The notes below the pieces were generated by a model. The model saw nothing but the letters and a program-made list of their open reading frames with translations, made no database searches and had not been told where the DNA came from. A stretch of 64,000 nt of DNA from Salisapilia sapeloensis (taxonomy: Eukaryota > Oomycota > Peronosporomycetes > Peronosporales > Salisapiliaceae): positions 62,001 through 126,000 of the forward strand of contig JAADVB010000014.1 in NCBI GenBank assembly GCA_023334545.1, given 5' to 3'. Positions 1-13,100 of the stretch are shown here, piece after piece; position 1 is the stretch's first letter, and each line of letters opens with the position of its first letter. A program made the position numbers and the translations under genes.

Positions 1-3000
1 GCTCCGACGCTATCGTATCGTTCGCTACCTTCTACGCTATTGCGTCGAGGCGCAGACTTGCGCTGTTGCTCCTTTTCTTCCTTCTTATACTCCTTTGCTT
101 TCTTCGAATGGTATTGCGTATCCATCGGTTCGAACTGAGCTCGGATAGTCGAATGCCGAAGTGACTTTGGAGGCGCGTGGACGACTGGCATGCGCACAGA
201 TGGAGGCAGTGCCACTTCGGACTTTTCTTCCTCCTCTTCCTCGTTAATCGGAGAGCCCTCGTATCGGAAGCTCTTGGGCGGAGCAGTCACTTCCTCCACC
301 TCTAGCTCACCGTCTTCGAACTTGATACTCTTCGGTGGAGCGCCAACCGATTCAAACACATTCACATCGTCCCGCTCGCTATCAATGTCATATTCGCTGT
401 CATGGAGCGACATGTTCCGTTCATTGTCCACATCAAAGCTGCGTCCACTATCTCGGATGCTTGGAGGTGCATCCAGTGGGTAGTCATCTGGCGATTGCAA
501 CGTCTCCGGTACAATGTCTTCTTCCTCGAGCTTACTTTCCTCGGTCGTGTCTTCTGCAGGAGCTTTGACTGTTTCTGCGAGTGTAAAGTTGTGCCACCTC
601 GCACTCGCTCTGTCCATAAAGCTTCTAGCCAAGATCCCCGAGTTCTCCTTTGTCGTCGTCGTCTTCTCCGACTTGATGATACGTAGCACCCGATTAACAT
701 TCGACCACGTCGTGTTCTCCATCTTGCCCTTATTCTCCGACATACCTTCGAGGAACTTGACCACATCCTTGTAGTACTTTACGTCCTGTAGCATATAGTC
801 ATTCTTTTGCTTCTCTTCTTCCTTTGCAGCACTTCGTGTTTCGAGGATACGTCGTACTAGCTTTAATAACGCAGGAATGTCCGAGTGCTGCATCGTCATG
901 CGGCAGAAGAGCAGCTCGAGACAGTCTTTCGACGTAATCTCACTAAACTGCACGAGACGTCTCGCGAGACGAAGGACACATCTGTACGGAAAGCTCGTGA
1001 CGAGCTGCTTATTGCACTGCCGTATCAGCGTCACAATCTGTGCAGGCATGCCACTGCTACCTATACTCTCTTCGATCGGCACGTCTGCACGTAGGATGTA
1101 CGTTGTTGCTGTTGTTAGCTTCTCGACTTCATCTGCTGCTTCCTTGAGATGTGGTGGCGGTTGAGTCAAGTCAAAGCCCATGAGCTCCTGCAAGCGTTCC
1201 GACCAGAGTTGGAAGAGGAGTTCCAAGTTGTAAGCTGCGTTCGTCAGTTTCTCCGGATCCGGACGAGATAAGAACCGGTCGAGGTACAGCCCGGCAACAA
1301 AGTTATCTGGGTATCGAACGTAATCCGTTTCGTCATTCAGCTCGACGCTATCACGCTTGGCACTCGATCGCTCGAGTCGATTGCGACAGATGATCTCATC
1401 CACCTTCTTCCGCACGGTCGTTCGCCAGTGGGAGTTCCAGATTAAGTCACTCTTGTCATGATTGTCGTCAAAGAACTTGGGCGCGAGCATCGGGTCCAAG
1501 TGCACTTGATACACGATCGGGTACGGTAAGAAGCGGCACAGTCCGCTGTACATTTTCTCTCGCAAGGCAAAGTCCTTGACAAGGAGAGCGTACAACACTT
1601 CAAACGCTGGTTCACGCAAAGCTTCTGCACGCAAATAGTGTTCATGCAGCACATACTGGCGGCTTTGGATGGCTGTACCGAGGATCTCTACCCATAAGCC
1701 ACTGCTCTGGACGTACTGCGCGACCACGAGACAAGTATCACAGATTTCAGCCAAGCACGCGAGCGCGTAGTATGCTTGCTCGTAGTCCAAGTGGTCCGTG
1801 ATGACCTGCAAGCTCCATGTGTATTGACAGAAGGGCGACAGCATGCGTTCGAGATTTTCTTCAAAGCCGCAGATTTTGTTCAGAATCAACAGAGCGAGTT
1901 CTTGACGACCGAGGTACTCTCGATCACCAAACGCGCGCTCCATCTCGGACGACATGCCGTCTGAATTCACTTGTTCTTGCTGGGTCTTGAACCCATACGC
2001 CGAGAGAGAGCGTTTGGAAGAGATGGACATGACCTGTCCGCCATCTTTCTCCTGATCCTTATCGAATGGAAGGAGGTATCGACCTAGTGTCGACACAGAG
2101 ATGGATGCCATTACAGGATCCAAGTCGTCTACATGCTGTTCTAAAGCATCTACAAAGGCTGGTCGGAAGGACGGCAAGTCGGCAATGAGACTCAGACATT
2201 CTAGAGCAGGAAGTGTGTCGCTGTAGATGGCAAGTCCAGGATCTCGGTTCTCATTGAGGAACATGAAGAGGGCTTCGACAAACTCAATCGCAGTCGAAGG
2301 GTACAATGTATCAGGCGATATGACCTCTTGCTTGTCCGCCTTTTCAAGCAGAACAAAGAGGTATACGCCACCGACAAAAGGTTCTGTTTCCAGACTGCCA
2401 TACATGTAACTCGCAGCACTTTCAATGAACTCGAGTCCAGCAACTTGCAAGTCGCAATGCTCTTGCGCAAGCATCTGCAGCTCTTCTCTCGTGCTTTCAT
2501 TCCAAATGCACGTCGGTTCTCGAATCTCAGACGTCAAGATCGTGATAAAGTCATGTCCCTTTTCTCTGTCAAGACAGTCGAGGAACGCAACAGGTAGTAA
2601 GTTCGCAAGTGCATCAAGTGCAGGCGATCGACTCTTGCCGTCTTTACCCAGTGACATGGCTCGTAGACACGCAAATGCGCTTTCAATAAGATGCTTATCC
2701 TCGTCATTTGTAACACCCTCGTCTTCTGCAGAAGTCAAGATGAGATTCAACGCTTTCCAGAACAGGCGTGTGCTACCAACGAGTTCATTCTGCAGCGTCG
2801 GTAGAGCACAAAGCGATGCAGCAATGTCGTATAAATGTTTCTGGATGGAAGAAGACTGCACTCTCTCGGTCGACAGTAGCAACGTATCTAGTTGTTCTAG
2901 TATGCGCATTGCGTAGGACGGTAGAGGGCCGCCCAAGAAAGTTTGAGAGGATGGCATGAGGTCGTTCTCGGAGAAGAGCATCATGGAGTCTTCCGTCCCA

Positions 3001-6000
3001 TATCGACTCGACAGGGGAGGTGCCGTACTCACTGCCTGCGACTGTTCTCCAGAGAGAGACCTTAGTCCGCTATCAGACGAACAGATCTGCTCGAGTATAG
3101 CCAACGTAGTCTGCTTGTCCTTCGACGTCGCGTGACGCATGGAGATATCGACCATATCTATCAACGTATCCCAAGCATTGGTCGTATCAAGCAACAGCTC
3201 GATATTTGTTGGTGCGACGACGATCATTTGGTGCAGAATCTGAAGCGCCAGAGGTCGGAAGGACTTGGTGTCCCCCTCAAAGCTTTCCGTTGAAACGACG
3301 AGTTGTAACAAGAGGTCGAGCGTCGTGCTTTCAAAGGACGAAAGCTCGAGACGGAACTTGGACAAGAGCTGGAACATAGCACGGAGGATCGTGTCCACGA
3401 CGTCGTTCGACGTCTTTCCCTGATCCTTCTCATCCATACGCTCCAGTTGCTGACTCAGTGCGTCAAAGGCACTTCGGACAGTAGTGACTTCGACGCCTTG
3501 TTGGCACAAAGCACGGTATCGATCTCGCAGATCCTGCAGCGTATACGCGACGCCATCGTTCCACCCGAAGACTTTGTAAGCCGACGCATTGTCCGGAATG
3601 TCTTCTCCTTGCACTTGACGTCGCACGAGGTACCTCCATTTCTCCTCGACACTTCGTAAAAGCAAGAGCGGTTCTTCCACTGCGTCCAGCTCTTCCTCAT
3701 TCTCCACCAAGTTGGATATGTAGTACCCGCTGCAATAGACGTCTGTCGATAGTTCTGCATACACGACGCTTGGCATGGGAACGTATTGATACACGGCAGT
3801 CACGTCGCGACTCAGCTCTTCCGTGAAGCTATCAAGGTGCTCTGCTAGCATCTCCTGTAAGTGAGAGCGCATGTGGCTCGACCAGAGAACACGCTTATCC
3901 GTCTTGCGACCAGTGTACACATCGGCAAAGTGTTCGGGTGTGTCTGTATCCAACAGTCCGACAAGACTCTCCGGTAGCAAGTCAAGCACGTAGCTCTGTC
4001 CTGCGCGACGTTCTCGTGTCGTTTGGTTCCGATGGATTTGCCGCAGTAGTATCGCTTCCTCCACAAAGCTCTTCGTGTCCGTCTTACTGACTGGGGACGC
4101 GAAGAGGAAGAAAAAAGTTCCGTACTGATACAACGTCTGCTGCACATCTACACGTAAAGATCGGAGAATCATGCATACCAGACCGCGTGTCTTCCGGTCG
4201 TCCACAAGAAGGAGCTGCGTCAGCATCGGCAGACATGGGGATTCCGATAGGACACTGTCTGCTAGTGACGGCGGCCACAGGTCAACATACTTGTGCGTCT
4301 CCTTTTTGCTCTCTGTCGTGAGCAAATGCTGCACCACTTGTAGAGCATGGACGGACGTGGCGTATGGGTCGACAGGTTCATCCGGGAGTTCCATCCACCG
4401 GAGCTCTGGTACGTCAAACAGAGGCTGCCAGTTGTGATTATCGGCGTCCATCGTCTCGTGATGAGAGCAACAGCAGACACTGACGTCAAGACTGTTCTGC
4501 CTTCCACTAGACGCGTCATTATCCAAGTATGCTCTCAAGTCCGGGACGGTAAACGGCCCGCCGATGACAAAATCATCTTTGCCAAACACGTGCTTCACTC
4601 GCCACTGGAGGTTGAAGCGGGCAGTCTCCATATTACGAAGATACGTGCCTCGTAGTGTATTCGACTTGGGCAGACTGTCTCGAGATGAAGAGCGTTTAAA
4701 GTCCATGAGCGGGATACTGTCGTTATCCGTCGAGACTGGGTTAATCGCTTGGGACGGAGCGAAAACGCGACGACAGTGGGCGAGAGACGCAAGGAAGAGG
4801 AACATGCGCACGTGACTGCGGGAGCTGAAGTGCGTGGCAGACTCAAAGTTTTCCGTAAGGAACGAGATCAACTGGACAAGGTCCTCCACTTCACCTGCCA
4901 AGTACGAGTGTTTCAGGAGCTGAAGTAGGAATCTCGCTCGATTGGCACTCGCTTTCCGAGCTTCAGGAAACACTCGTGCGAGTTCAATCAGTATTTTGAG
5001 CATCCAGTAGCAGTGCTCATCTGCCATCGGTCGGTTCGACAGGTAGTGTGATTCATCTCGTCGACCGTCACTCGTACCGGACGATCCATAGTACAGAATC
5101 GACGTGAGGTGCAGGTTCTCCAGCCACGTCTGATAGACGTCGTGGAAAAAGGTGGCAGGTGCCTTTGCAATCTCCATACTGGCAAAGTAGACGTCTTCCG
5201 ATACGCTATGCTTTAGCTTCTTACTTGTCTTTTTATCGATAGACTGCGTCACTTCATCCAACTTGAGAGACCCGTCCTTGATCTTCTCCATGAGCACACG
5301 CAAGTAAAAGTTACCCACACGAGGCTCTGTCGAGAGACTCATGTACACAACTTGAAACTGCTGGTGGTTCCACGACACACGACTCGTCGTCAGCGCCATG
5401 TCTGCATCTAGAGACTCGAGCGCCTGCTTCCTCGCGTCCAAGCTGTCGAGACTCTCTTTCAGTCCCAGGCGCAGTTCATTTCGAGTCTCGTCGTTCCAGA
5501 TCACATCTGGAAGCTGGAAATCACGATGTACCAAGGATGCTAGCAATGCGAGGTCACCTGGCGTCTCGCCTGGGTAGTTCATACGTGTGTTTTCATGCAT
5601 CTTGGATGCAGCTCCTGGACCTGTCTCTGGGAATAAAGCAGTCATCTGAGCCTTCATCCGCTGGACGAACCAAGCATCTGGCGATCCGTCTTTCCCACCA
5701 GCCTTACCGCCTTGCTGTAGCTCTTTTAGCGCCTTCTTTCGAGCTTGTGGATTGGCAAGCACACGGAGAAAACCGGCGGGTACGACTCTTTTCAAAAGCT
5801 CATACGAAGGCTTGTGATGCGTCATCCAGATCGCACCTAGATACTGGTACGTCTCCTTGCCTAAGCTCATGGGATGGAAGAACGATCGATAGAGGTCGGT
5901 GAGCGTGACGCCAGCTTCCATTGCTGCATCACATACCTTCATCCTAGCTTTCGCATCGGCATTCTCGACGATTACTTTGAGAATACAAGTTGCTGCGACG

Positions 6001-9000
6001 GCCATACCGATACTTGGACCCTTTGCTCTTGCAAGTTGAAGCAAGACGTTGTACTTGTTCGCTAGTGCTCGAATCATGACTTCGTACTGGTTATTGTCTG
6101 TACTCTGCCGTGACTGGACGAGGATATCTAAGAAGAGCTGAAGGACAGCAAGAGAGACGGAAGGCTTAAGTGGATCCAAGAGATCCACCAGCAACTGCGT
6201 CAGTTTCTTGTGCTCAAAGACCTGAAGTCGGACTCGTTTCTCTTGTGCACGGTTTGCAGTCGTCTTGGATGCGTCGACCGTGAGTGAATGCAGCGCTTCG
6301 ACTGCCCACACACAAGCCAACGTCTCTCCACTCACCAACACGTGGGTCAAGTGTGGGACGATGCCGTCGCCTCCGTCTCTCGAGAGCATGTAGCATCCAT
6401 CATTCACTCGACAAAAGGCGTCTAACGCCACTGCTAGATCAGATGTACGCACTGGAGGCTTACACGCATGCTCGAGAAGATTCTTGACTGTATTCATCAT
6501 CGGTGCAAACGAGAACTTTGCAATGGCAGTGCTCGTGTCTTTGGTCTTGGTAAAGTCTCCTCTCCGCACGTTCATACTCATGTTTTCAAGCGCCAACAAC
6601 GACTGGTCTTCACTCTTTTCCAACTCGTGTGTCAATTCGGAAAAGGCTGCGACGAAGAAGCCGTCATCTTGCAAGTAATAATACTTTTCCATGCTTTCTT
6701 GCAAGAGCGATCGACACGTTAGACGAGCGTTCGTCGTCGGAAACTCGTGTGTAAACGTCACATCCAGATTCTTTGCTTCAAGACAAGCATCGTAGATGGC
6801 ACCTAAAAAGTCTTGCATATCGTCAGGAGCATACACGACTCTCGTAAGATCGCTCATTTCCACCGACACAACAGGATCTCCTGCATCTTGTGGTGACTGC
6901 TTCGGAGCAATCACACGCCGCACTTTCTTCACGTCCACTCGCTTCACGTCATGCAGTCCGCTCCATTCTTCCAAGTGACCGTACCAGAATCGAACCTTTT
7001 TACGTCGGAAACGAGCGAATCCGTGTCGTCCCGTCCGCTTCTGAACTTCCATAAAACCACTGCCGGCATCGAAGAACGAATCATCGAGTTCATTTGGATT
7101 CGCAGTTTTGGGTGGTTGTGGAGGCAGTTCATCCACTGTTTCAACCATAATCTGCTGGCCGACAACACCAGAGAGCTCTTGTACCTTTTGTAGCAACATC
7201 CGAGTCTGGTCCGAATACACGTACCGGATCTTATTATCTGCTAACGTGAGCATGAGTGCATCTGGAAACTGCGTGGCTTGTGTGATTTTAACAATGTTCC
7301 GGTACTCGAATTCATGCGTGTGTCTATTGATCACTCGAACGCAGATCAACGCTCTGGGTGTCAAGAACAATTCGCTCTTCTCTCGCTGCCCATCCGATGA
7401 GCCAAGGAACCCAGAGAACTGATGACACTCGACACCAAAAAGTCGGCGGAACTCGTCAAAGTTACCCACGACATGACTCAAGAGTTCCTGAAGAAAGATG
7501 TTCTTGCAACGATAGCGTAGGCGCAAGTACACTGCGTCATCATACGCTGTCAGAGGCTGTTGCAGAGCTCCACACTTGGCATTTAAGAACGCCATGTACT
7601 GTTGCAAAAGCACTTCGGGATTCTGCACAGTCACGCCTGTGCCCCAACTGCTTGCTGATGACATGGAAGAGTAGCTATTACCTCGACTTAAAGTAAAGCT
7701 GTTCCGTTTGCCACGAGAAGAGAGGACGTTGTGTCTTCCAGACATGGGCTTCCCACTAATAGGTGCCTGTCCATTACCTCGATGACTCCCCGCTCCGTAA
7801 TTCACGTTTTCTCCGAAACTGAACGTTTGCTTTGGCACTTGCTGACTGCGAGATGCAATCACGCTTTCCATGTTCGCCCCGGATGCTCCTGGTAGATGTG
7901 TCAGAATACCCACACAAGCTTCGACAGATGCAAGCGACGGGAACGAGAAAAGGACTCGTTGGATAGCTCGGTGTCTCGATGCAAGTTGCTCTACAAGACT
8001 GTTCGTTAGCTTCTGCTGTTTGCCTTGACCTGTCTTCAGCAACAGCAGCAGTAGTCGACACACCTGCATCGTCTGCAAATCCTTTGCGGCTGGGTTCTCA
8101 TCGTCGAGTAAGGTCAATAGTGTTGGTACGATGACCTTGTTCCCCAACAACGTTTTCCGACAGTCGAGCTCGTGCATCGGAGATGCCATTAGACGTTCGA
8201 TGACAGTGGTCATCCAGTAGACGCAGACAGAAGAATGACTGGCAAAGATGTTGGCAATGGTCGTCAAGTAGTCATCTCCGCGCTCCACTAGGATACTCAT
8301 AAACTCTTTCAACGCTGTTGGTGCCGCCACGAGTCTCGCCAGCGTCTCCACGTACGTCGCGACGAACTCGTGATCGGCGCCATGTCTCCCGACAACGTCA
8401 TGGATCTCTCTCGCTACCACAAACACAGCCTTTTCAAATGGTTTCCCGTTTAAGGTATACACGCCAGTGGTTGCCGAGTTCACATTCAGCTCCAGCGCTA
8501 GTGCATGCATCGTCTCGTCCAAGCCTCTGGGTAACTGGCGCTGCACACGTGCCGTCTTGGTGTACCCGTGCGTGGCCAGTTGCTGTAGTATACTCCCTTG
8601 TACCACTCGTAGCTCCTTGTCAGTGGCACTAAGGTCTTTGCTTTGATGATTCATCTTGGCAGCTTCTGCCTGCAACGTCCGACGAGGCACTACGCGCATC
8701 CAGTTAGCTGTGCGGGACGTCGTGAGTGTTACTTGGGCATTGCCCCGTGCACGACATGAGGACAGGAGCTCTGCGACGATCTTCTCTCGATGTTCACAAA
8801 AGTAGAGACGGGAGATGCCGTCGGAGAAGACGAGTTCAAAGGCGTGAGATGATTCTTGGTACAAGATGAGTTCATAGAGACGCGTGAGCGGACGACTGGA
8901 GACAATGGTCTTCTGGTCATCTAGCAACTCGATGATGAATTGCTCTGTCAAGGTGAGAATACGTGAGGAAGAAGGAGCGTTTGCGGACGAAGAGGCCTTG

Positions 9001-9785
9001 AGAACATGGTACTGACATGAAAGGTGTTCACGTGAGGTCACGTCATCTTTCTCAGCTGCTTCCAATGTCTTCTTCCGGTACTCGTTCATCTTCATTCCGT
9101 AGAGCTTCATGACGCGGTGGATGGCCGACACGAGGTCAGATCGACGATCTAATAGGAAGAGACTGGAGTTGGTTGCATGGTTCAAGACGACAGCAGAAGA
9201 GTCGTCCGAGATGAGATCGATCGATACGAGACTCGTGTACGAGATGTGGGACATGACGTCGCCGTCGACATCCAGTTGGGCGATGCCGTCGGGACGCACT
9301 TGGATGGTACATTCAGACAGAACGTCCTTGGCATGATGTTTCGACGCTGGAAACGAGATGGTTTCTAACTCTTGTGGCAGCGGACGACGAGATGCTTTGG
9401 CATTGTGCAGAGCACGCATGCGTAGTAGAGTGACGACGATATCCATGCGATAATGGCATCGATAGACGGTCTTCTTGATACGATGTCGGGGCGTATGAAC
9501 GATAAAATCCTAGTAAATGGCAAGAGCAATGGAATAAGATTGTTAGCATGTCTTCGTAGGTAAAATGTAGTCATGGTAGAGACTATGGATAAGGAATCGT
9601 ACCGTTTCGCCGTCCATGAGACTTGCACTCTGGACGTCTTCATACGGCCAGGTATTGGTAATCTGCTGGCTGTCCCGGTCGTAGGTGCAAAAAGCATACT
9701 CTCCAAAACACAGCACGCGCTCTTTCACGACAAAGCTGCCGACTTTGGAGACCATATAGCGTTCCTTGACGCGCTTCAAGTCCAT
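1..9785 (-). CDS. DNAJC13: RME-8/DNAJC13-type endosomal J-domain-family protein, 3' end missing
   Basis: RME-8 proteins are large endosomal scaffolds that work with retromer and WASH and normally recruit Hsc70. Exon 1 is 9785-9603 (61 codons), the intron is 9602-9510, and exon 2 runs from 9509 off the left edge in one open frame, giving about 3230 residues without the stop; the animal protein is about 2240. The N-terminus has the family PH-like start (TYDRDSQQITNTWPYEDV). Four IWN-type repeats are visible, with IWN or LWS cores near 5500, 3883, 2505 and 1440. Between the second and third lies the J-domain position (about 3640-3430), but it reads DLRDRYRALCQQGVEVTT and has no HPD. The C-terminal part in view is acidic and carries PPKS-type motifs. 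The first in-frame ATG of the conserved start is 9785. Confidence 0.9.
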
Positions 9786-10129
9786 CGTCGAGTACACGCT
9801 TGGAGGTATGCAAGGTGTCGGAATGGAAATTTACAAATGAGCTCAGGGCTGAGGGAAGGAAAACTCTAGTGTCCAGACAAAGTGGAAGAGGTTCGTATCC
9901 AGGTGCCGATTCCGTGTCGTTCCGAGTATGGTCGGACATGTGACTTTTCGGCAGAGAAACTCCTTCATATGCGCCTTCTCTTCGAAATACATTCTATTAT
10001 GGATGACAGTTTCCGATGTGCCCTGCAGCATATGGAGATGGGCTATCCGGATCCGGTTTCGAAACAATCTATCTCGTTCAAGAGGTCAATACGATTCTTT
10101 TCAGCCAACGTGGGAGTGACGGTGACGAC
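9786..10129. other. Divergent intergenic region between RME-8 and the NPF protein
   Basis: About 340 bp separate two divergent start codons. It holds the initiator element listed at 9825-9840 for the minus gene. An in-frame ATG at 10016 could extend the plus gene by 38 residues, but the added peptide is not domain-like. I see no other gene. Confidence 0.5.
9825..9840 (-). promoter_or_regulatory. Oomycete-type initiator plus flanking promoter element
   Basis: On the minus strand the sequence TCATTTGTAAATTTCC joins an initiator-like TCATTTG to AATTTCC, which fits the oomycete flanking promoter element MWTTTNC. It lies about 40 bp upstream of the RME-8 ATG at 9785, where a short 5' leader is expected. 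The match is by eye; the element family is established for oomycete promoters. Confidence 0.6.
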
Positions 10130-13100
10130 ATGCGTTGGTACTGTGTCTCGCCCGCGCTACCTCCCGGTGCCCAACTGCGTATTCGAGCTAAACCGGAAGC
10201 GGACGCGGAAGTCGTAGCTCAATTCATACAAGGACGTGCAATTGCAGTCGTGGATGTAGTTGAAACAGAGCAAGTCGACACACCACAGTGGCTTCAGGTG
10301 CAATTGAGCCTTTCGGATAATACACTTCAAGATGGGTATGTGATGGAGACAACTCCCGATGGCATGCATCTATTATCTCCATGGGAACAAGCAGGTGCGA
10401 TCGGTTATTATTCGAGCACTACAGTACGCGATCTAACTCTTGCATACAGGCTTCGACGGATGCTGCCTTATCAAGGACCAAGTATCTGTCTACTCGCAAC
10501 CAGATAGTCAACTCGAGCCCGTTGGTACACTAAAAGCAGATACGTCGCTTTCGTATGGTATGCTGGATCGTACGTCGGACTTTATCAAGGTGCCTCATGA
10601 AGAGTTGGATGATGTATGGGTACGGCAGAGCGACGTACAGATCGTGGCACAAAAGCTATCCCATCTACCAAAGTGTACGCTTGACCACAGCTTTTATGTG
10701 TTCAATCCAAGTCTTCCAACGGAAGCCCGAATTGCTATTCGATCGTTTCCATCTCCAAACGCAGACACTGTCGCATTACTCGACGCAGACGGTGTACTCG
10801 AAGCCTCTGCGACTAGTGGGGAATGGTTGCAAGTCATACCGACGTCCTTGACAAATGACCAGGAAGCTTGGATACGGCGTATTACATCAGCCTGGACTCT
10901 TGTCGTGCCTAAGGAAGAGCATATTTCAGACAAGTGTGCTCCTCCGATCAACGGCAGACAGAGTATAAAGGACGAAGAGAGTGAGCAAGCAATGGGCACA
11001 GAAAATGAAATGAATGGTGGAATGGAAATGGAGATAAAAGAAGAGTTCAAGACTACGGAAGAGACGGACGGAGTGGCTCTAAACAGTGGCAAGAGTGGTG
11101 CACTAGTCAACGAGAAAGAATCTGAGGAAGTTGGGGATGACGAGGAGGTAGGAGTGGCGGAGACCACGGATGCAGTGGCTCCTAATACTGACGAGAATGA
11201 TCCACCTGTGGATGAAAACGGGTCAGAGGAAATTGAGGCAATAGAGAAGGACGCTGCAGAGACAGCGGACAACGTAGGACGAAAGAGTGATGTGGATGAT
11301 TTACCTCCAGATGAGAATGGCTTGGAGGATAGTGAAGCGGTGGAAGAAGATGCAAAGGATCTCTTAAAAGAGCAGGAAGAGATTTCAGCAGTCGAAGAAG
11401 AAGAAATAGTGGACGCCGTCGCAAGTCCCGAAAAGGATTATGCTGTAGACAACGTTGTGACGCCCTCCGTTGCCGAAAATGGTGTCATTGATAATCAGAA
11501 AGCATTTTTAACTTCGGAAAAGGATGCCGTCGAGAACCCCATGGCATCTCCAGTTGTACAGGAAGATGTTGTTGACGACATCATGACTTCTCCTGCCGAC
11601 GAAAATGCCATTGACGTCGATGTGCCGTCTCAAACCCCAGAAACTGATGCTGTTGAAAACGCTGTGAGGTCTTCAGTTGAAGAGAAAGATGCTATAGACG
11701 TAATTGAGCCGCCTCCAACCGTAGAGGAAGATGGTGTCGACGATGTCGTGACGTCCAGAACTCCAGAAGATGGTATCGACACGGGCAAGACGCCTGAAAT
11801 TGCAAAGAAGGATACAATTGATAACGTTGTCACTTCTCCCGTCGTAGATGAAGACCCTGTAGGCACTACGGTGACTCCCTCAGTTGCTGAGGAAGATACT
11901 ATTAATGAAGTCGTACCGTCTCCAACTGTAACGGAAGATGCTATCGACACCATCGAGACGTCATCCATTTCAGAGGAAGACGTTGTCGACACAGTCGTCT
12001 TGTCATCAGCTGGAGAAGAAGATGCTATAGACGACATTGTGCTGCCTCCTAGTGCCGAGAAGGAAGTCATTAACAACATCGAGTCATCTCCACTCTCAGA
12101 GGAAGACGCACTGGATGAAGCGGACAAAACAGACTCTGACCCGGCTACCTCGTTCAACCCGTCGGACTTTGAACCTCGCGTTCATTTAAACCCTTTCGCT
12201 CCAAACGATCGTCCGAATCCATTCGCACCTCGTGAAGAACGGCCTATCCAGCCTTTGAACCAAAGCTTTGAGGAGATTGCAGAGCAGCATTCGTTCACAT
12301 CTGCAGAAGAACGTCCGATCACGCCGATGAACCAAAGCTTTGAAGAGGTAGCGGAACAACATTCAACCTCACCTGCCGAAGAGCGTCCGATTGCACCTAT
12401 GAACAGGAGCTTTGAAGAGGTGGCAGAAGACGCCGAAAGAGTGCTAGTTGACAACCAATCTAGTCCGACGTATGCATCAATGCAACCACCTGTATCCATT
12501 GAAGAGACGCCTTTAGTCCAGAAGAAACAGCTAGAGGTGCTGTGTGAAGACGGGATGGATGCGTACTTGTCAAGTATAGCAGCTAGAGATACAGTGGTAG
12601 AGCTCGTCGTACGAGAGGAAGAAGCTCTTCTGGACTATTTACTAGAAACGGTGGACGATGTGTCGAATACGTTGCCACGAATGCCTGTCTTCTTGGACCG
12701 GACGTTGGAGAAGACATACGAGCTCATGGTGACGGACGCGAGTCCGACGGATCTACTGGAATACTTGTTCGCACAGGACGATCCGGACATGTATACACTG
12801 GTACGAGGTTACCAGTATCCTCTTCGATCTACCTCGAAAGAAGAGACGACAGAACCGATGGAAATACCATCCAGTGCGACGGAGACGCCGACGTTGACGA
12901 CAGTGGAGGAAGCTTACGCGACGGTACAAGAGGAGGAAGTGCCGGAGACGATACCTCTTGCCACCAAGAGCCCTGTCTACGTCAGTCAGAATGGGATGAC
13001 GTCGGATTCGGACTCGGATGCGATTGAGGACGAGGACATTGTGTCTATGCCAGACGTCTCGGACGATGACACGAGGAGTGAGGATAGTTTATTACCAGTC

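Noticed and set aside
1-9500. Many short plus-strand frames opposite RME-8
   Set aside because: The minus strand is one uninterrupted coding frame with family repeats; the plus frames are shadows.
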